The translations under genes were made by a program, and so were the position numbers. Below, piece by piece: positions 35,561 through 44,428 of a DNA stretch of 64,000 bases. This DNA is from Saccharopolyspora hordei (GTDB taxonomy: Bacteria; Actinomycetota; Actinomycetes; Mycobacteriales; Pseudonocardiaceae), in assembly GCF_013410345.1 (NCBI RefSeq), contig NZ_JACCFJ010000001.1, forward strand, positions 2,827,001 through 2,891,000. The letters are read 5' to 3'. The stretch's first letter is position 1. Each line of letters opens with the position of its first letter. Below the pieces are notes generated by a model. That model made no database searches, had not been told where the DNA came from, and saw only the letters and a program-made list of their open reading frames with translations.

Positions 35561-36133
35561 ATGGGGAAGAGCAAGAAGGACTACGAGCGCGACTACACCG
35601 ATCCGCAGTTGCGGGAGCGGCTGAAGGAGGAGGTGAAGGCCTCCGACAAGGGCGGTGCGCCCGGCCAGTGGTCGGCCCGCAAGAGCCAGCTGCTCACGCA
35701 GGAGTACGAGAAGCACGGGGGCGGCTACCGGAACCCGCCGGAGCAGCGGACCCGCGAGCAGCGCAACCTCGAGGAGTGGACCGAGCAGGACTGGCAGACC
35801 GAGTCGGGGTCCGCTGAAGCCCGCCACGACGGCGAGACCGAGCGGTACCTGCCGAAGAGCGCCTGGGAGGAGCTGTCGCCGCAGGAGCGTCGCGAGACGC
35901 AGCGGCGCAAGCGGAGCGAGTCCCGCAAGGGCGAGCAGCGGTCGGCGAACCCGCCGGCGGCCAAGGCCGCGCGCAAGGTCGCCGAGCTCGACGCGCTCTC
36001 CGCCAAGGAGGCGGTGAAGCGCGCTCGCGACCTGTCCCCGCGCGAAGCGGAGCAGGCCCTGCAGCACGAACGCGACCACAAGGCCCGCAAGACGGTCCTG
36101 GACCAGCTGGACAAGGCCGTCCACCGCGGGTGA
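35561..36133 (+). CDS. DUF5872-family protein
   Basis: Highly charged protein of 190 residues. The N-terminal part (KSKKDYERDYTDPQLRERLK, KGGAPGQWSARKSQLL, EYEKHGGGY, WTEQDWQT and RYLPKSAWEELS) matches the DUF5872 signature. A Lys/Arg/Glu-rich helical C-terminal extension (about 110-190) follows and might bind nucleic acid. There is no signal or membrane segment. It sits between pncB and Mn catalase among stress genes. ATG 35561 is preferred over an upstream start. Molecular function unknown. Confidence 0.85.
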   Translation: MGKSKKDYERDYTDPQLRERLKEEVKASDKGGAPGQWSARKSQLLTQEYEKHGGGYRNPPEQRTREQRNLEEWTEQDWQTESGSAEARHDGETERYLPKSAWEELSPQERRETQRRKRSESRKGEQRSANPPAAKAARKVAELDALSAKEAVKRARDLSPREAEQALQHERDHKARKTVLDQLDKAVHRG

Positions 36134-36449
36134 ACCGCGCGGGCCACCGGGGCTTGCCGCCCACCGGTCCGGTGTGGACACCACGGCGTGCGGAGTCGGC
36201 GATCGCGGCTGGTCCTGCGGAATCGCGCTCGCTGTCGCAGCCTGGAGTCCTGACCGCCTTGCCACGGCACACTGCGCGCAGGGTCACGGCAGTGTCGGTG
36301 CCGTGGACGGTCAGTCCGAGGAGGACGTGCCGGATCCACGCGGCGCGTCCTCTGATCGACGATGTCGAGAATCCTCGCTGATGAGCGAGTGAACCGGTTG
36401 GTCGACGCGGTGTCGAGTGCGCGCCGCACGATGGTGAGGGGGCCGAACC
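36134..36449. other. Intergenic region upstream of Mn catalase
   Basis: About 315 bases with no credible gene. It must contain the promoter of the catalase gene; I see no clear -35/-10 pair or palindrome that I would defend. The right edge has GAGGGGG, the ribosome site for the catalase. Confidence 0.35.
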
Positions 36450-37403
36450 ATGTTCTTCCACGTGCAACGGATGATCAACGAGATCGTGCCGGACGAGCCC
36501 GACCCCGGCGCGGCGAACGCGCTGCAAGAAGGTCTGGGCGGGCAGTTCGGCGAGATGCGCACGATGATGCAGTACCTGTTCCAGAGCTTCAACTTCCGCG
36601 GCAAGGCCGCGAAGCCCTTCCGGGACCTGCTGCACGGCGTCGGGACGGAGGAGATCAGCCACGTCGAGCTGATCGCCACCACGATCGCGCGCCTCACCGA
36701 CGGGTCGCCGCGCTACCAAGGATCCCCGACCGAGCTCGACGAACCCGCCGCGGGCGGGGAGACGCCGCTGAAGAACGCCCTGTCGCAGGGCAACATCCAC
36801 CACTTCCTCGTCGGCGCGCAGGGCGCCCTGCCGGTCGACGCCGTCGCGAACCCGTGGATGGGGTCCTACGTGTACAACAGCGGCAACCTGGTGCTGGACC
36901 TGCTGTACAACCTGATGCTCGAGTCGACCGGGCGGCTGCAGAAGTGCCGGATCTACGAGATGAGCTCGAACAAGACGCTGCGGTCCACGGTGGCCTACTT
37001 GATCGTGCGGGACCACGCGCACGAGAACGCCTACGCCAAGGCCCTCGAGTCCCTCGGCGTCGACTGGGGCAAGGTCCTGCCGATCCCCAAGACCAGGGCG
37101 GAGCGGTACCCCGAGGTCAAGACCTTGCTCGAGCAGGGGCTGGAGAACAAGCAGTACACCTTCAGCCTCGACCACCTGTCCGAGGCCGGGAAGATCTTCC
37201 GCGAGGCGTCACCGTCGGACGACGACAAGACGCTGAGCACCGCACAGGCGCCGGAGGGCGTGCCGATCGAGATCGCCGACCCACGGCCGGAGGAGTTCGC
37301 GCCGGGTCTGGACCCGGCGCTGCTGGAGCAGGTGCAGGCCGTCGCGGAGCGGGAACTCGCCGAGGCCGACGAGCCGTGGCGCTACGGCCCCACCCAGCAG
37401 TGA
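36450..37403 (+). CDS. Manganese catalase
   Basis: Non-heme dimanganese catalase that dismutates hydrogen peroxide in the cytosol. The 317-residue protein has the ferritin-like four-helix core with metal-ligand motifs: an early Glu (QEGLGGQFGEM region), EEISHVELI and a DHAHENAYAKAL helix with His/Glu. GNIHHF and NLVLDLLYNL are typical of KatN-type enzymes. Its acidic C-terminal tail after about residue 255 is longer than the core. It lies within a stress gene group and is followed by a strong hairpin. No signal peptide. Confidence 0.93.
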   Translation: MFFHVQRMINEIVPDEPDPGAANALQEGLGGQFGEMRTMMQYLFQSFNFRGKAAKPFRDLLHGVGTEEISHVELIATTIARLTDGSPRYQGSPTELDEPAAGGETPLKNALSQGNIHHFLVGAQGALPVDAVANPWMGSYVYNSGNLVLDLLYNLMLESTGRLQKCRIYEMSSNKTLRSTVAYLIVRDHAHENAYAKALESLGVDWGKVLPIPKTRAERYPEVKTLLEQGLENKQYTFSLDHLSEAGKIFREASPSDDDKTLSTAQAPEGVPIEIADPRPEEFAPGLDPALLEQVQAVAERELAEADEPWRYGPTQQ

Positions 37404-37429
37404 CGCCGTCGACTCCGGAGCAGGAGATG

Positions 37430-37452
37430 CCCGGCGGGAGTGCCCCGCCGGG
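37430..37452. terminator. Hairpin between Mn catalase and a convergent gene
   Basis: CCCGGCGGG at 37430-37438 pairs perfectly with CCCGCCGGG at 37444-37452 over a 5-base loop. It serves both converging genes. Confidence 0.65.
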
Positions 37453-37472
37453 TACCGCCTGTCGCGGCCGGG

Positions 37473-37880
37473 TCACCCGGCGGGTTCGGTGCTGCTGCCC
37501 TCGACCTGTTGCTTGATGTTGGCCAGTGTCCGCTCCAGTCCCGCGCGGATCGCGGGACCGTCCGCGCGTTCGGTGTGCAGCGTGACGGTGACCGTGGCGC
37601 CCTCGTCGCCGGCGTCGGTCACCTGCAGCTCGCCGTGGTAGCCGTTCGGGCCTTCCGAACGCCAGCGCATGGTGCGGGTCTCCGGATCGGTGTGGAACCA
37701 GGCGTGGCCCTCGCGGCGTTGCCCCTCGACTTCCGCGACGACGTCGACCTCTTCTCCACCCATGTCCTCCGCCGAGTCCATCGAGTCGAAGTAGCGGGGG
37801 AGGTTGCCCACGTCGGCGAGGTAGCGGAACAGCGTGTCCGCGTCACAACGCAGTGTCGTCCAGTGCTCGTAGTCTCCCAT
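37473..37880 (-). CDS. SRPBCC-family protein
   Basis: START/Bet v1-like ligand-binding fold protein of 135 residues. The beginning EHWTTLRCDADTLFRYLADVGNLPRYFDSM is typical of polyketide-cyclase/START-like proteins in which the first helices and strand line a hydrophobic pocket. The start ATG 37880 follows AAGGGGG. It has no extra domain. The gene ends against the Mn catalase with a hairpin between them. A second SRPBCC gene follows upstream on the same strand after a strong hairpin. Ligand and role unknown. Confidence 0.8.
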   Translation of the reverse strand: MGDYEHWTTLRCDADTLFRYLADVGNLPRYFDSMDSAEDMGGEEVDVVAEVEGQRREGHAWFHTDPETRTMRWRSEGPNGYHGELQVTDAGDEGATVTVTLHTERADGPAIRAGLERTLANIKQQVEGSSTEPAG

Positions 37881-37985
37881 GGCCCCCTTGTACTCCGTCA
37901 CCACGCGACCCGCACTCCGGGAACTCCCAGCGGATCCCTTCCGTGCTCAGTGGACAGACGAGCTCCGCGCAGTGAGGCGCAAACG

Positions 37986-38022
37986 GCCCAGCACCGCCTG
38001 GTGCGCACCAGGGGTGCTGGGC
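37986..38022. terminator. Exceptionally strong 37-base hairpin
   Basis: GCCCAGCACC (37986-37995) pairs with GGTGCTGGGC (38013-38022). Inside, CCTGGTG pairs with CACCAGG around a 2-base tip, with one bulged G: 17 pairs in all. It lies between two minus-strand SRPBCC genes. Confidence 0.7.
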
Positions 38023-38088
38023 TTACGCCGTCGTCCCGACCGGTCGCCTTCCGGCAACGGGTCGGACCGTTGCGAGGTCGGTGCGACC

Positions 38089-38550
38089 TCAGCGCGTCGA
38101 TGACTCGGGGTTCTCCATCAGCTCCTTGAACTTGTCGAGCGCCCGTTCGACCTTCTGCTGCGGGTCGGCGAACAGCGTCGCCACCGCGTCGACCACCGCC
38201 CCGCCCGGCGGCTCGTACTGCAAGCTGACCTCGACACCGGTCGTGTCGCCGTGGTCGTCGAAGCGGACGGCTCCGGCGGTGGCCACGGTGTTCGACTTCC
38301 CGGTGTCCTGTTCGACCGACTTCCAGGCCACCTTGCGGCCTGGCTCGTCCTCGACGATCCGCGCGTCCCACTCGACGCTCTTGCCGGCGGGGCCGGTGAC
38401 GACCCAGTGGGTCATGTCGGCTTCGCCGCTGCGCGGCTCAACCTTCTGCACGTCGGGGAAGATCATCGGCATGTGCGTCAGCGGCCGCCACCAGTCGTAG
38501 CACCGCTGAGCAGGGGCCTGGATCTCCAGGTAGTGCGCTACTGAACCCAT
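38089..38550 (-). CDS. SRPBCC-family (cyclase/dehydrase-like) protein
   Basis: Protein of 153 residues, of the coenzyme Q-binding/COG5637 type: HYLEIQAPAQRCYDWWRPLTHMPMIFPDVQKVEP at the start in two parts, then WDARIVEDEPGRKVAWKS, the standard strand pair of this family. It is distinct from the shorter SRPBCC gene downstream. AGAGAGG precedes the ATG. Such proteins are common in actinobacterial stress regulons next to USP and catalase genes. No catalytic assignment is possible; ligand unknown. Confidence 0.8.
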   Translation of the reverse strand: MGSVAHYLEIQAPAQRCYDWWRPLTHMPMIFPDVQKVEPRSGEADMTHWVVTGPAGKSVEWDARIVEDEPGRKVAWKSVEQDTGKSNTVATAGAVRFDDHGDTTGVEVSLQYEPPGGAVVDAVATLFADPQQKVERALDKFKELMENPESSTR

Positions 38551-38870
38551 GGAACCTCTCTCCGTCGCCTTCCGGTGCCCCTGCACTACCCACCCGAGCC
38601 CGGAACCACACGTCGGCGAGGACCAGCCGCGGGCGGCGAGGCGCCTGGGCGACCTCGTGAGCGCGGGCATGTGATGACGCCAGGACCTCGAGCTGGTCCG
38701 CGCCTGCGCTGGAGGGTGACTACGGCGCCGTGCCGCGGTCTGGCGGGTCAGCACCACTGGAAAGCGCGGATCAGCGGGGCCGCAGGCCGATTTCACAGTG
38801 TGCGAGGTCGCGGTCAGCAGCCCGGAGGGAGCGATCGACGGCGGAGGGTGGCCCGGGAGGCGGGCACCGT

Positions 38871-39506
38871 TCAGGTGTCAGAACTCCGCGGTCGTTCCTC
38901 GGTTGAGAAGTTCGTCGGGCTGCTCGCGGGCGGAGCCGAACGGTCTGCGCGAGCGTGGTCCTCGAACTCGCCTCGCTCGGCGCGTTCGGCGAGCGAGGTC
39001 CAGAACCGCAGGGCCGCGTGCTCCATCTCCAGGCCGAGACCGAGCGTGACCATGCGCCGTGAGATGGCCGAGTCGTGGCCGAAGCGTTCCTGCATCTGCT
39101 CGTACTCGGCGATGCGGGCCTGGTGCTGCTTGATCTGGTCGTGCGCGAGCCGCTTGATGTCGTCGGGGTCGGCGAGCTCGTTGAAGAAGAGCTTGATCTC
39201 GGCGATGTCGCGCAGCTCGAAGTGCTGCTCCGTGGGTTCGGCCAGCCACGAGCGCAGGGCCGAGAGACCGGTGTCGGTGATCGTGTAGGTGCGGCGGCGA
39301 CGGCCGTCGTCCTCCTCCTCGACCTCGAGCAGTCCCAGCTGGGCGAGCCGCTTGGGCTCGGAGTAGAGCTGGGCGTGCGGGAAGTGCCAGAAGTAGCCCA
39401 CCGAGTGTCCGATGGCCCGTTTGAGGTCGTACGAGGTCGAGGGCCCGCGCATCGCGATCATCCCCAGCACGACGTACGAGGTCGTGGAAAGCCGAACCGT
39501 TGACAC
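38871..39506 (-). CDS. PadR-family transcriptional regulator
   Basis: Regulator of 211 residues. The N-terminal winged helix (SYVVLGMIAMRGPSTSYDLK, then FWHFPHAQLYSEPKRLAQLGLLEVE) and the C-terminal four-helix dimer domain (ELRDIAEIKLFFNELAD ... EYEQMQERFG) are those of PadR/AphA-like phenolic-acid repressors. GTG 39506 follows AGGA at 8 bases; the track start further upstream lacks support. It is divergent from the CoA ligase/molybdenum hydroxylase cluster, with two palindromes in between, so it is probably its repressor. Effector likely an aromatic or furanic acid or its CoA thioester (inference). Confidence 0.9.
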   Translation of the reverse strand: MSTVRLSTTSYVVLGMIAMRGPSTSYDLKRAIGHSVGYFWHFPHAQLYSEPKRLAQLGLLEVEEEDDGRRRRTYTITDTGLSALRSWLAEPTEQHFELRDIAEIKLFFNELADPDDIKRLAHDQIKQHQARIAEYEQMQERFGHDSAISRRMVTLGLGLEMEHAALRFWTSLAERAERGEFEDHARADRSAPPASSPTNFSTEERPRSSDT

Positions 39507-39517
39507 GCTCTGGATCC

Positions 39518-39529
39518 TACCGTACGTTA
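39518..39529. promoter_or_regulatory. Possible PadR operator, imperfect palindrome
   Basis: TACCGTACGTTA matches its own reverse complement at 10 of 12 bases. It overlaps the leader of the PadR gene. Confidence 0.4.
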
Positions 39530-39534
39530 CCAAC

Positions 39535-39549
39535 CGTCTGTTTCAGACG
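39535..39549. promoter_or_regulatory. Perfect inverted repeat, candidate PadR operator
   Basis: CGTCTG-TTT-CAGACG: 6-base arms, 3-base spacer, between padR (start 39506) and the CoA ligase (start 39613). The position fits a divergent operator/promoter. Binding is not demonstrated. Confidence 0.5.
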
Positions 39550-39612
39550 ATGTGGAACGGATGATTCGATCCGGACCTGTGTCGCACCGCTGATGTTGCG
39601 AGAGGACTTGGG

Positions 39613-41181
39613 ATGGACCTCGGGACAGTGCTGAGCTGGACCGCCGAGCGGTACCCCGCCCGACGCGCGGTGGGTGGCGAGCTGTCGATGACCTACGCGG
39701 AGTGGGACGCGCACACCAACCGGCTGGCTCGGGCCTTGGCCGCGCTCGGTGTCGGGCACGGGGACAGGGTCGTGTTCCTGCTCGCCGGTGGCGAACCGAT
39801 GGCCTCGCTGCACCTGGCTGCGCAGAAGCTCGGCGCCGTCTCGGTTCCGCTCTCCTTCCGCTTCGGTGTCGACGAGCTCGCCTACTGCTTGTCCGACGCG
39901 GCACCGACGTTGCTGGTGACCGATGAGTCCACGGTCGAGGCGGCGTGCCAGGCGCTCGAACGCACCGAGCCCGTGCCGCACGCGCACGTCGGTGACGGCG
40001 TCCCGCCCGGCGGCGCAGCGCTGCTGGACCTCGCCGCCGACCAGACCGAGAACGCCCTCGACGTGCAGGTCCGCGATTCCGACACGAGCGTCATGCTCTA
40101 CACGTCCGGCACCACGGGGAAGCCCAAGGGCGTTCCGCGCACGCACAGCGCCGAGTTCCACGCCTCCCTCGCGCACCTGCACCAGAGCCGGTCGGCTCCG
40201 TTCGAGACGACCCTCGGCGTGATGCCCATGTTCCACACGATGGGACTGCGCACGCTGCTGTCGAGCGTGGTCAGCGCCGGCACGTGGGTCCCGCAGGTCC
40301 GGTTCGACGCTGAGCGGTCGTTGGAGCTGATCACCCGAGAGCGCGTCTCGGCACTGTACCTGGTGCCCACGATCTACTGGAGCCTGCTGGGCACGGGGCG
40401 GCTGGGGGAGACCGGTGTCCGCAAGCTCGCCTACGCAGGCGCCGCGATGACCCCCGCGCTGGCGGAAGCGCTCGTCGACGCGCTCGAACCCGAGGTGTTC
40501 GTCAACCACTTCGGCAGCACCGAGATCTACACCTTCACCGTCGGGCCGGACGTCGCGGCGAAACCGGGCTGCGCCGGACGTCCCGGCGTGTTCACCCGGG
40601 TCCGCCTGGTCGACCCGCACCCGCAAGCCGGCCCGGACGCGCTCGTCGGTGCTGGTGAGCAGGGCCAGATCGCGATCTCGATGGAATCGCCGGAAGCGTT
40701 CTCCGGGTACTGGAACCGGCCCGACGCCGACGCGAAGTCCATCCGCGACGGCTGGTACTTCCCGGGCGATCTCGCCGTCGCGGACGAGGACGGAGACCTG
40801 TGGGTGTCCGGACGCGTCGACGACATGATCAACTCGGGCGGCGAGAACATCTACCCCGACGAGATCGAGAACGCGCTGATCCGCTGCCCGGAGGTCGCCG
40901 ACGTCGTGGTCGTCGGGATGCCGGACGACCGTTGGGGGCAGGCCGTCACCGCGTTCTTCGTCCCCGCGGTGGGGCGCACCCCGGACACTGCGGCCGCCGC
41001 GCTGAGCGAGTACATCCGCTCCGGCTCCGGACTGCCGCGGCTCAAGCGGCCCAAGAGAGTGGTCGCGGTCGCCGAGATCCCCAAGTCCGCGGTGGGCAAG
41101 ATCCTGCGCCGCGAACTCGTCGACGGGCGGTTCAGCCCGCTGGCGGAGCTGTCCCCTGCTTCGACCGGATCGCGAAAGTGA
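39613..41181 (+). CDS. Acyl/aryl-CoA ligase, possible 2-furoyl-CoA synthetase
   Basis: AMP-forming CoA ligase of 522 residues. The P-loop TSGTTGKPKG is near residue 162, the GSTE motif in NHFGSTEIY, WYFPGDLAV, VSGRVDDMI and the C-terminal catalytic Lys (KSAVGKI). It first makes acyl-AMP, then the CoA thioester. It is the first gene of a run with molybdenum hydroxylase, crotonase and the other two hydroxylase subunits, the gene set expected for furoate catabolism (HmfD role). Benzoate- or 4-hydroxybenzoate-type substrates are alternatives. Class confident, substrate inferred. Confidence 0.88.
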   Translation: MDLGTVLSWTAERYPARRAVGGELSMTYAEWDAHTNRLARALAALGVGHGDRVVFLLAGGEPMASLHLAAQKLGAVSVPLSFRFGVDELAYCLSDAAPTLLVTDESTVEAACQALERTEPVPHAHVGDGVPPGGAALLDLAADQTENALDVQVRDSDTSVMLYTSGTTGKPKGVPRTHSAEFHASLAHLHQSRSAPFETTLGVMPMFHTMGLRTLLSSVVSAGTWVPQVRFDAERSLELITRERVSALYLVPTIYWSLLGTGRLGETGVRKLAYAGAAMTPALAEALVDALEPEVFVNHFGSTEIYTFTVGPDVAAKPGCAGRPGVFTRVRLVDPHPQAGPDALVGAGEQGQIAISMESPEAFSGYWNRPDADAKSIRDGWYFPGDLAVADEDGDLWVSGRVDDMINSGGENIYPDEIENALIRCPEVADVVVVGMPDDRWGQAVTAFFVPAVGRTPDTAAAALSEYIRSGSGLPRLKRPKRVVAVAEIPKSAVGKILRRELVDGRFSPLAELSPASTGSRK

Positions 41182-41191
41182 GCACACCTCG

Positions 41192-43636
41192 ATGACCCCT
41201 GCACGCACCACGGCACGCATCGAAGACCCCGCCCTGCTGACCGGGCGCGGCCGGTTCCTCGACGACCTCGACCCGCTGCCCGGCACGTTGACCGCGGCGG
41301 TCGTGCGCAGCCCGCACCCGCACGCCCGCATCCGGGGCGTCGACCTCACCCGAGCCCGATCGCACCCCGGCGTGGCGGCGGTGATCGGTCCCGACGAGGT
41401 CCTCGCGGAGTTGAACCCGTTCCCGCTGTCGCTGAAGACGCCCATGCCGTACTACCCGACGGCGACCGACCGGGTGCGCTTCGTCGGTGAACCCGTGGCG
41501 GTCGTGGTCGCCGCCGACCGCTACGCCGCCGAGGACGCCGCAGAGCTGGTCTCCGTGGACTACGAGCCGCTGCCGCCGGTGGTCGACGTCGACGCCGCGC
41601 TGCGTCCCGACGCGCCGCGGCTCCACGACGACGCCGACAGCAACGTCGCCAGCGACCGCACGTTCCAGTTCGGTCCCGTGGACGAGTCGTTCGCCGCAGC
41701 GGACCACGTGGTCTGCGGTGAGTACCGGTTCCCGCGCTACTCGTCGACTCCGATGGAGTGCTACTCGGTGATCGCCGACTGGCAGGACGAGGTCGACGGT
41801 CCCGCGATCACCGCCTGGGCGAACTTCCACGGCCCGTTCTCCATGGTGCCGGTGATCGCGGGCGCGCTGGGAGTGCCGACCTCACGGGTACGGCTGGTGG
41901 TCCCGGCCGACATCGGCGGCAGCTTCGGCATCAAGGCGGGGATCTACCCCTACGTGGTGCTGATGGCGCTGGCGAGCAAGCACGCTGGCCGGCCGGTGCG
42001 CTGGACCGAGGACCGCAGCGAGCACCTGCTGGCCAGTTCAGCGGGCTCGGACCGGGCGATGCGCTTCGAAGCCGCCGTCACCGCAGACGGCAAGGTCCAG
42101 GCCCTGCGGGCGGACCTCGTCGACAACGTCGGCGCCTACCTGCGTCCGCCGGAACCGAGCACGCTCTACCGCTGCTTCGGCAACATCACCGGCGCCTACG
42201 ACATCCAAGCCGTGCAGATCCGCTCGCGCGCGGTGGTGACCAACAAGACCCCGACCGGGCTCAACCGCGGCTTCGGCGGCCAGCAGCTCTACTTCGGACT
42301 GGAGCGGCTGATGGACAAGATCGCCGCGACCTGCGGGATCGACGTCGCGGAGGTCCGCCAGCGCAACTTCGTGCCGCCCGAGGCGTTCCCGTACCGGACG
42401 GCGACGGGCGGCATCTACGACTCGGGTGACTACCCGCAGGCCCTGGCCCTGGCGCTGAAGAACGCTGACTACCCGGCGCTGCGGGAGCGCCAACGGGAAG
42501 CGCGCGAGCGCGGTGAGCACTTCGGCATCGGACTGGCCACCATCGTCGACCCGTCGGCGACCAACATCGGCTACGTGGGACTGGCCACCCCGGCCGAGGA
42601 GCGTCCACCGGGGCGCGGCAAGTCCGGTTCCACCGAGCACGTCCGGGTCAGCGTCGACGTCAACGGGACGGTCTCGGTGCTGCTGGGCACCGTCCCCCAG
42701 GGCCAGGGGCACGCCACGGTCGCCCAGCAGGTCGTGGCGGAGCGGCTCGGACTGCCGCTGGAGAAGGTCAGGCCGGTGGTGGAGATGGACACGGCCACCA
42801 CTCCGTGGACGATCAGCTCCGGGAGCTACTCGTCGCGGTTCGCCCCGCTGCTGACCAGCGCGCTGGTCGAGGCGTGCGACCGGCTCGCCCACACGTTGCG
42901 GACGGCGGCCGGGTCGATGCTCGGGCTGGAGCCGGAGGAGCTGGAGCTCGTCGACGGGCGGATCCGACACCGCGAGGACCACTCGAGGGCGGTGGAGTTC
43001 CGCCACGCCGCGGGTGTGGTGCACTGGGACCCCGGATCGTTGCCGGACGGGACCTCGGCCCGGCTGTACGAAGAGGCGGCCTTCACCCCGCCGCAGGCCA
43101 AGGCCGCGAGCCGGGACGACCAGATCAACTCGAGCCTGTGCTACGGCTTCGTCGCCGAGCTCGTGGTCTGCCGGATCGACCCGCAGACCTACGAGGTCGA
43201 CCTGGAGCTGGTGTCCACGGTCCACGACGCCGGCACCATCCTGAACCCCGTCCTGCTGGAGGGGCAGGTCCACGGTGCCCTGGCGCACGCCATCGGCGGT
43301 GCGCTGTACGAGGAGATGCGCTACTCCGACAACGGGCAGCCCACCTCCGCGACCTTCATGGACTACTTGTGCCCCACCACCGCAGAGGTCGGCTACGAGC
43401 TGCGCAGCGACCACCTGGAAACGCCCTCGCCGCTGACCCGCCTCGGCGCCAAGGGCTGTGGCGAGGGCAGCTGCATGAGCCTGCCGGTGGCCATCGCCAA
43501 CGCGGTCGCCGACGCCCTCGGGCCGTCCGGCGTCGACATCACCACGCTGCCGATCCACGGCGACGTGATCCACCGCCTGCTCACCGCGGCGACGACGGAG
43601 ACCGCGGTGCTCGAAGGAACAGAAGGGGAGAACTGA
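41192..43636 (+). CDS. Molybdenum hydroxylase large subunit (xanthine dehydrogenase family), 2-furoyl-CoA dehydrogenase candidate
   Basis: Mo-cofactor subunit of 814 residues. It begins ARIEDPALLTGRGRFLDD as in CoxL/HbaC-type proteins, has the Mo-binding GGSFGIK and the catalytic Glu in GAKGCGEGSC near the C-terminus. There is no CoxL-type active-site signature that I can identify, arguing against CO dehydrogenase. It forms a heterotrimer with the FAD and 2Fe-2S subunits at 44429 and 45313. Together with the CoA ligase upstream and the crotonase downstream this matches hmfABC/D/E; 4-hydroxybenzoyl-CoA reductase is an alternative. The start lacks a strong ribosome site, so coupling to the ligase gene is likely. 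Confidence 0.85.
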   Translation: MTPARTTARIEDPALLTGRGRFLDDLDPLPGTLTAAVVRSPHPHARIRGVDLTRARSHPGVAAVIGPDEVLAELNPFPLSLKTPMPYYPTATDRVRFVGEPVAVVVAADRYAAEDAAELVSVDYEPLPPVVDVDAALRPDAPRLHDDADSNVASDRTFQFGPVDESFAAADHVVCGEYRFPRYSSTPMECYSVIADWQDEVDGPAITAWANFHGPFSMVPVIAGALGVPTSRVRLVVPADIGGSFGIKAGIYPYVVLMALASKHAGRPVRWTEDRSEHLLASSAGSDRAMRFEAAVTADGKVQALRADLVDNVGAYLRPPEPSTLYRCFGNITGAYDIQAVQIRSRAVVTNKTPTGLNRGFGGQQLYFGLERLMDKIAATCGIDVAEVRQRNFVPPEAFPYRTATGGIYDSGDYPQALALALKNADYPALRERQREARERGEHFGIGLATIVDPSATNIGYVGLATPAEERPPGRGKSGSTEHVRVSVDVNGTVSVLLGTVPQGQGHATVAQQVVAERLGLPLEKVRPVVEMDTATTPWTISSGSYSSRFAPLLTSALVEACDRLAHTLRTAAGSMLGLEPEELELVDGRIRHREDHSRAVEFRHAAGVVHWDPGSLPDGTSARLYEEAAFTPPQAKAASRDDQINSSLCYGFVAELVVCRIDPQTYEVDLELVSTVHDAGTILNPVLLEGQVHGALAHAIGGALYEEMRYSDNGQPTSATFMDYLCPTTAEVGYELRSDHLETPSPLTRLGAKGCGEGSCMSLPVAIANAVADALGPSGVDITTLPIHGDVIHRLLTAATTETAVLEGTEGEN

Positions 43637-43640
43637 CGAC

Positions 43641-44420
43641 ATGGCGCTCACCGGAGGCGAGATCAAGTTGGACCGCGGCCACGACGGCCGGGTCGCCTAC
43701 CTGACGCTGGACCACGGCAAGTACAACATCATCACCTGGGAGACCCGGCAGGTCATGGCCGACCGGTTCGCCGAGATCGACGCCGACGACGACATCCAGG
43801 TCGTGGTCATCCGGGGCGAAGGCGAGCACTTCTCCTCCGGTGGCGACATCGCCGGCTTCATGGAGGTCGAGCCGATCGACTTCACCGACCTCGGCCACAA
43901 CGTGACCGCGCCCGCGCGCAGTCCCAAGGTCGTCGTCACCGCCGTCGACGGCTACTGCTTCGGCGTCGGTTTCGAACTCGCGCTGGCCTCGGACATCCGC
44001 GTGGCGACCGAGCGCAGCGAGTTCGCGCTGCCGGAGATGAACCTCGGCATGATCCCGGGTTCCGGCGGCACGCAGCGCCTCGCCCGGCTCATCGGGCTCT
44101 CCCGTGCCAAGTACCACGTGCTGACCGCGTCCCGGATCAACGCTGCCGCCGCCAAGGACTGGGGGTTGGTCGCCGACCTGGCCGCGGACCGAGCGGAGCT
44201 CGACGAGAAGGTCGAGCGGCTCGTGACCAAGTTGCTCGGGTTCTCCCCGCTGGCCGCGCGCACCGCCAAGGAGGTCCTCGACCGCGGTGTCGACGCTCCG
44301 CTGTACAGCGGGATCGAGCTGGAGCGCAAGGCCTACGCGATGCTGCGGTCCAGCAAGGACTTCGCCGAAGGCGTGGCCGCGTTCACCGAGAAGCGCGCCC
44401 CGAAGTTCCAGGGGCGGTGA
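43641..44420 (+). CDS. Enoyl-CoA hydratase/isomerase-family protein, possible 2-oxoglutaryl-CoA hydrolase
   Basis: Crotonase-fold protein of 259 residues: oxyanion-hole strands HFSSGGDIAGF (about residues 56-66) and the helix with GVGFELALASDIRVA, then GMIPGSGGTQRLARLIG. It keeps the fold, but the typical catalytic Glu pair of hydratases is not obvious, so another crotonase activity is possible. Embedded between the large and medium subunits of the molybdenum hydroxylase, it corresponds to HmfE, which in the furoate pathway gives 2-oxoglutarate from its CoA ester. AAGGGGAG precedes the ATG. Reaction is inferred from context. Confidence 0.82.
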   Translation: MALTGGEIKLDRGHDGRVAYLTLDHGKYNIITWETRQVMADRFAEIDADDDIQVVVIRGEGEHFSSGGDIAGFMEVEPIDFTDLGHNVTAPARSPKVVVTAVDGYCFGVGFELALASDIRVATERSEFALPEMNLGMIPGSGGTQRLARLIGLSRAKYHVLTASRINAAAAKDWGLVADLAADRAELDEKVERLVTKLLGFSPLAARTAKEVLDRGVDAPLYSGIELERKAYAMLRSSKDFAEGVAAFTEKRAPKFQGR

Positions 44421-44428
44421 GGGGCTAG

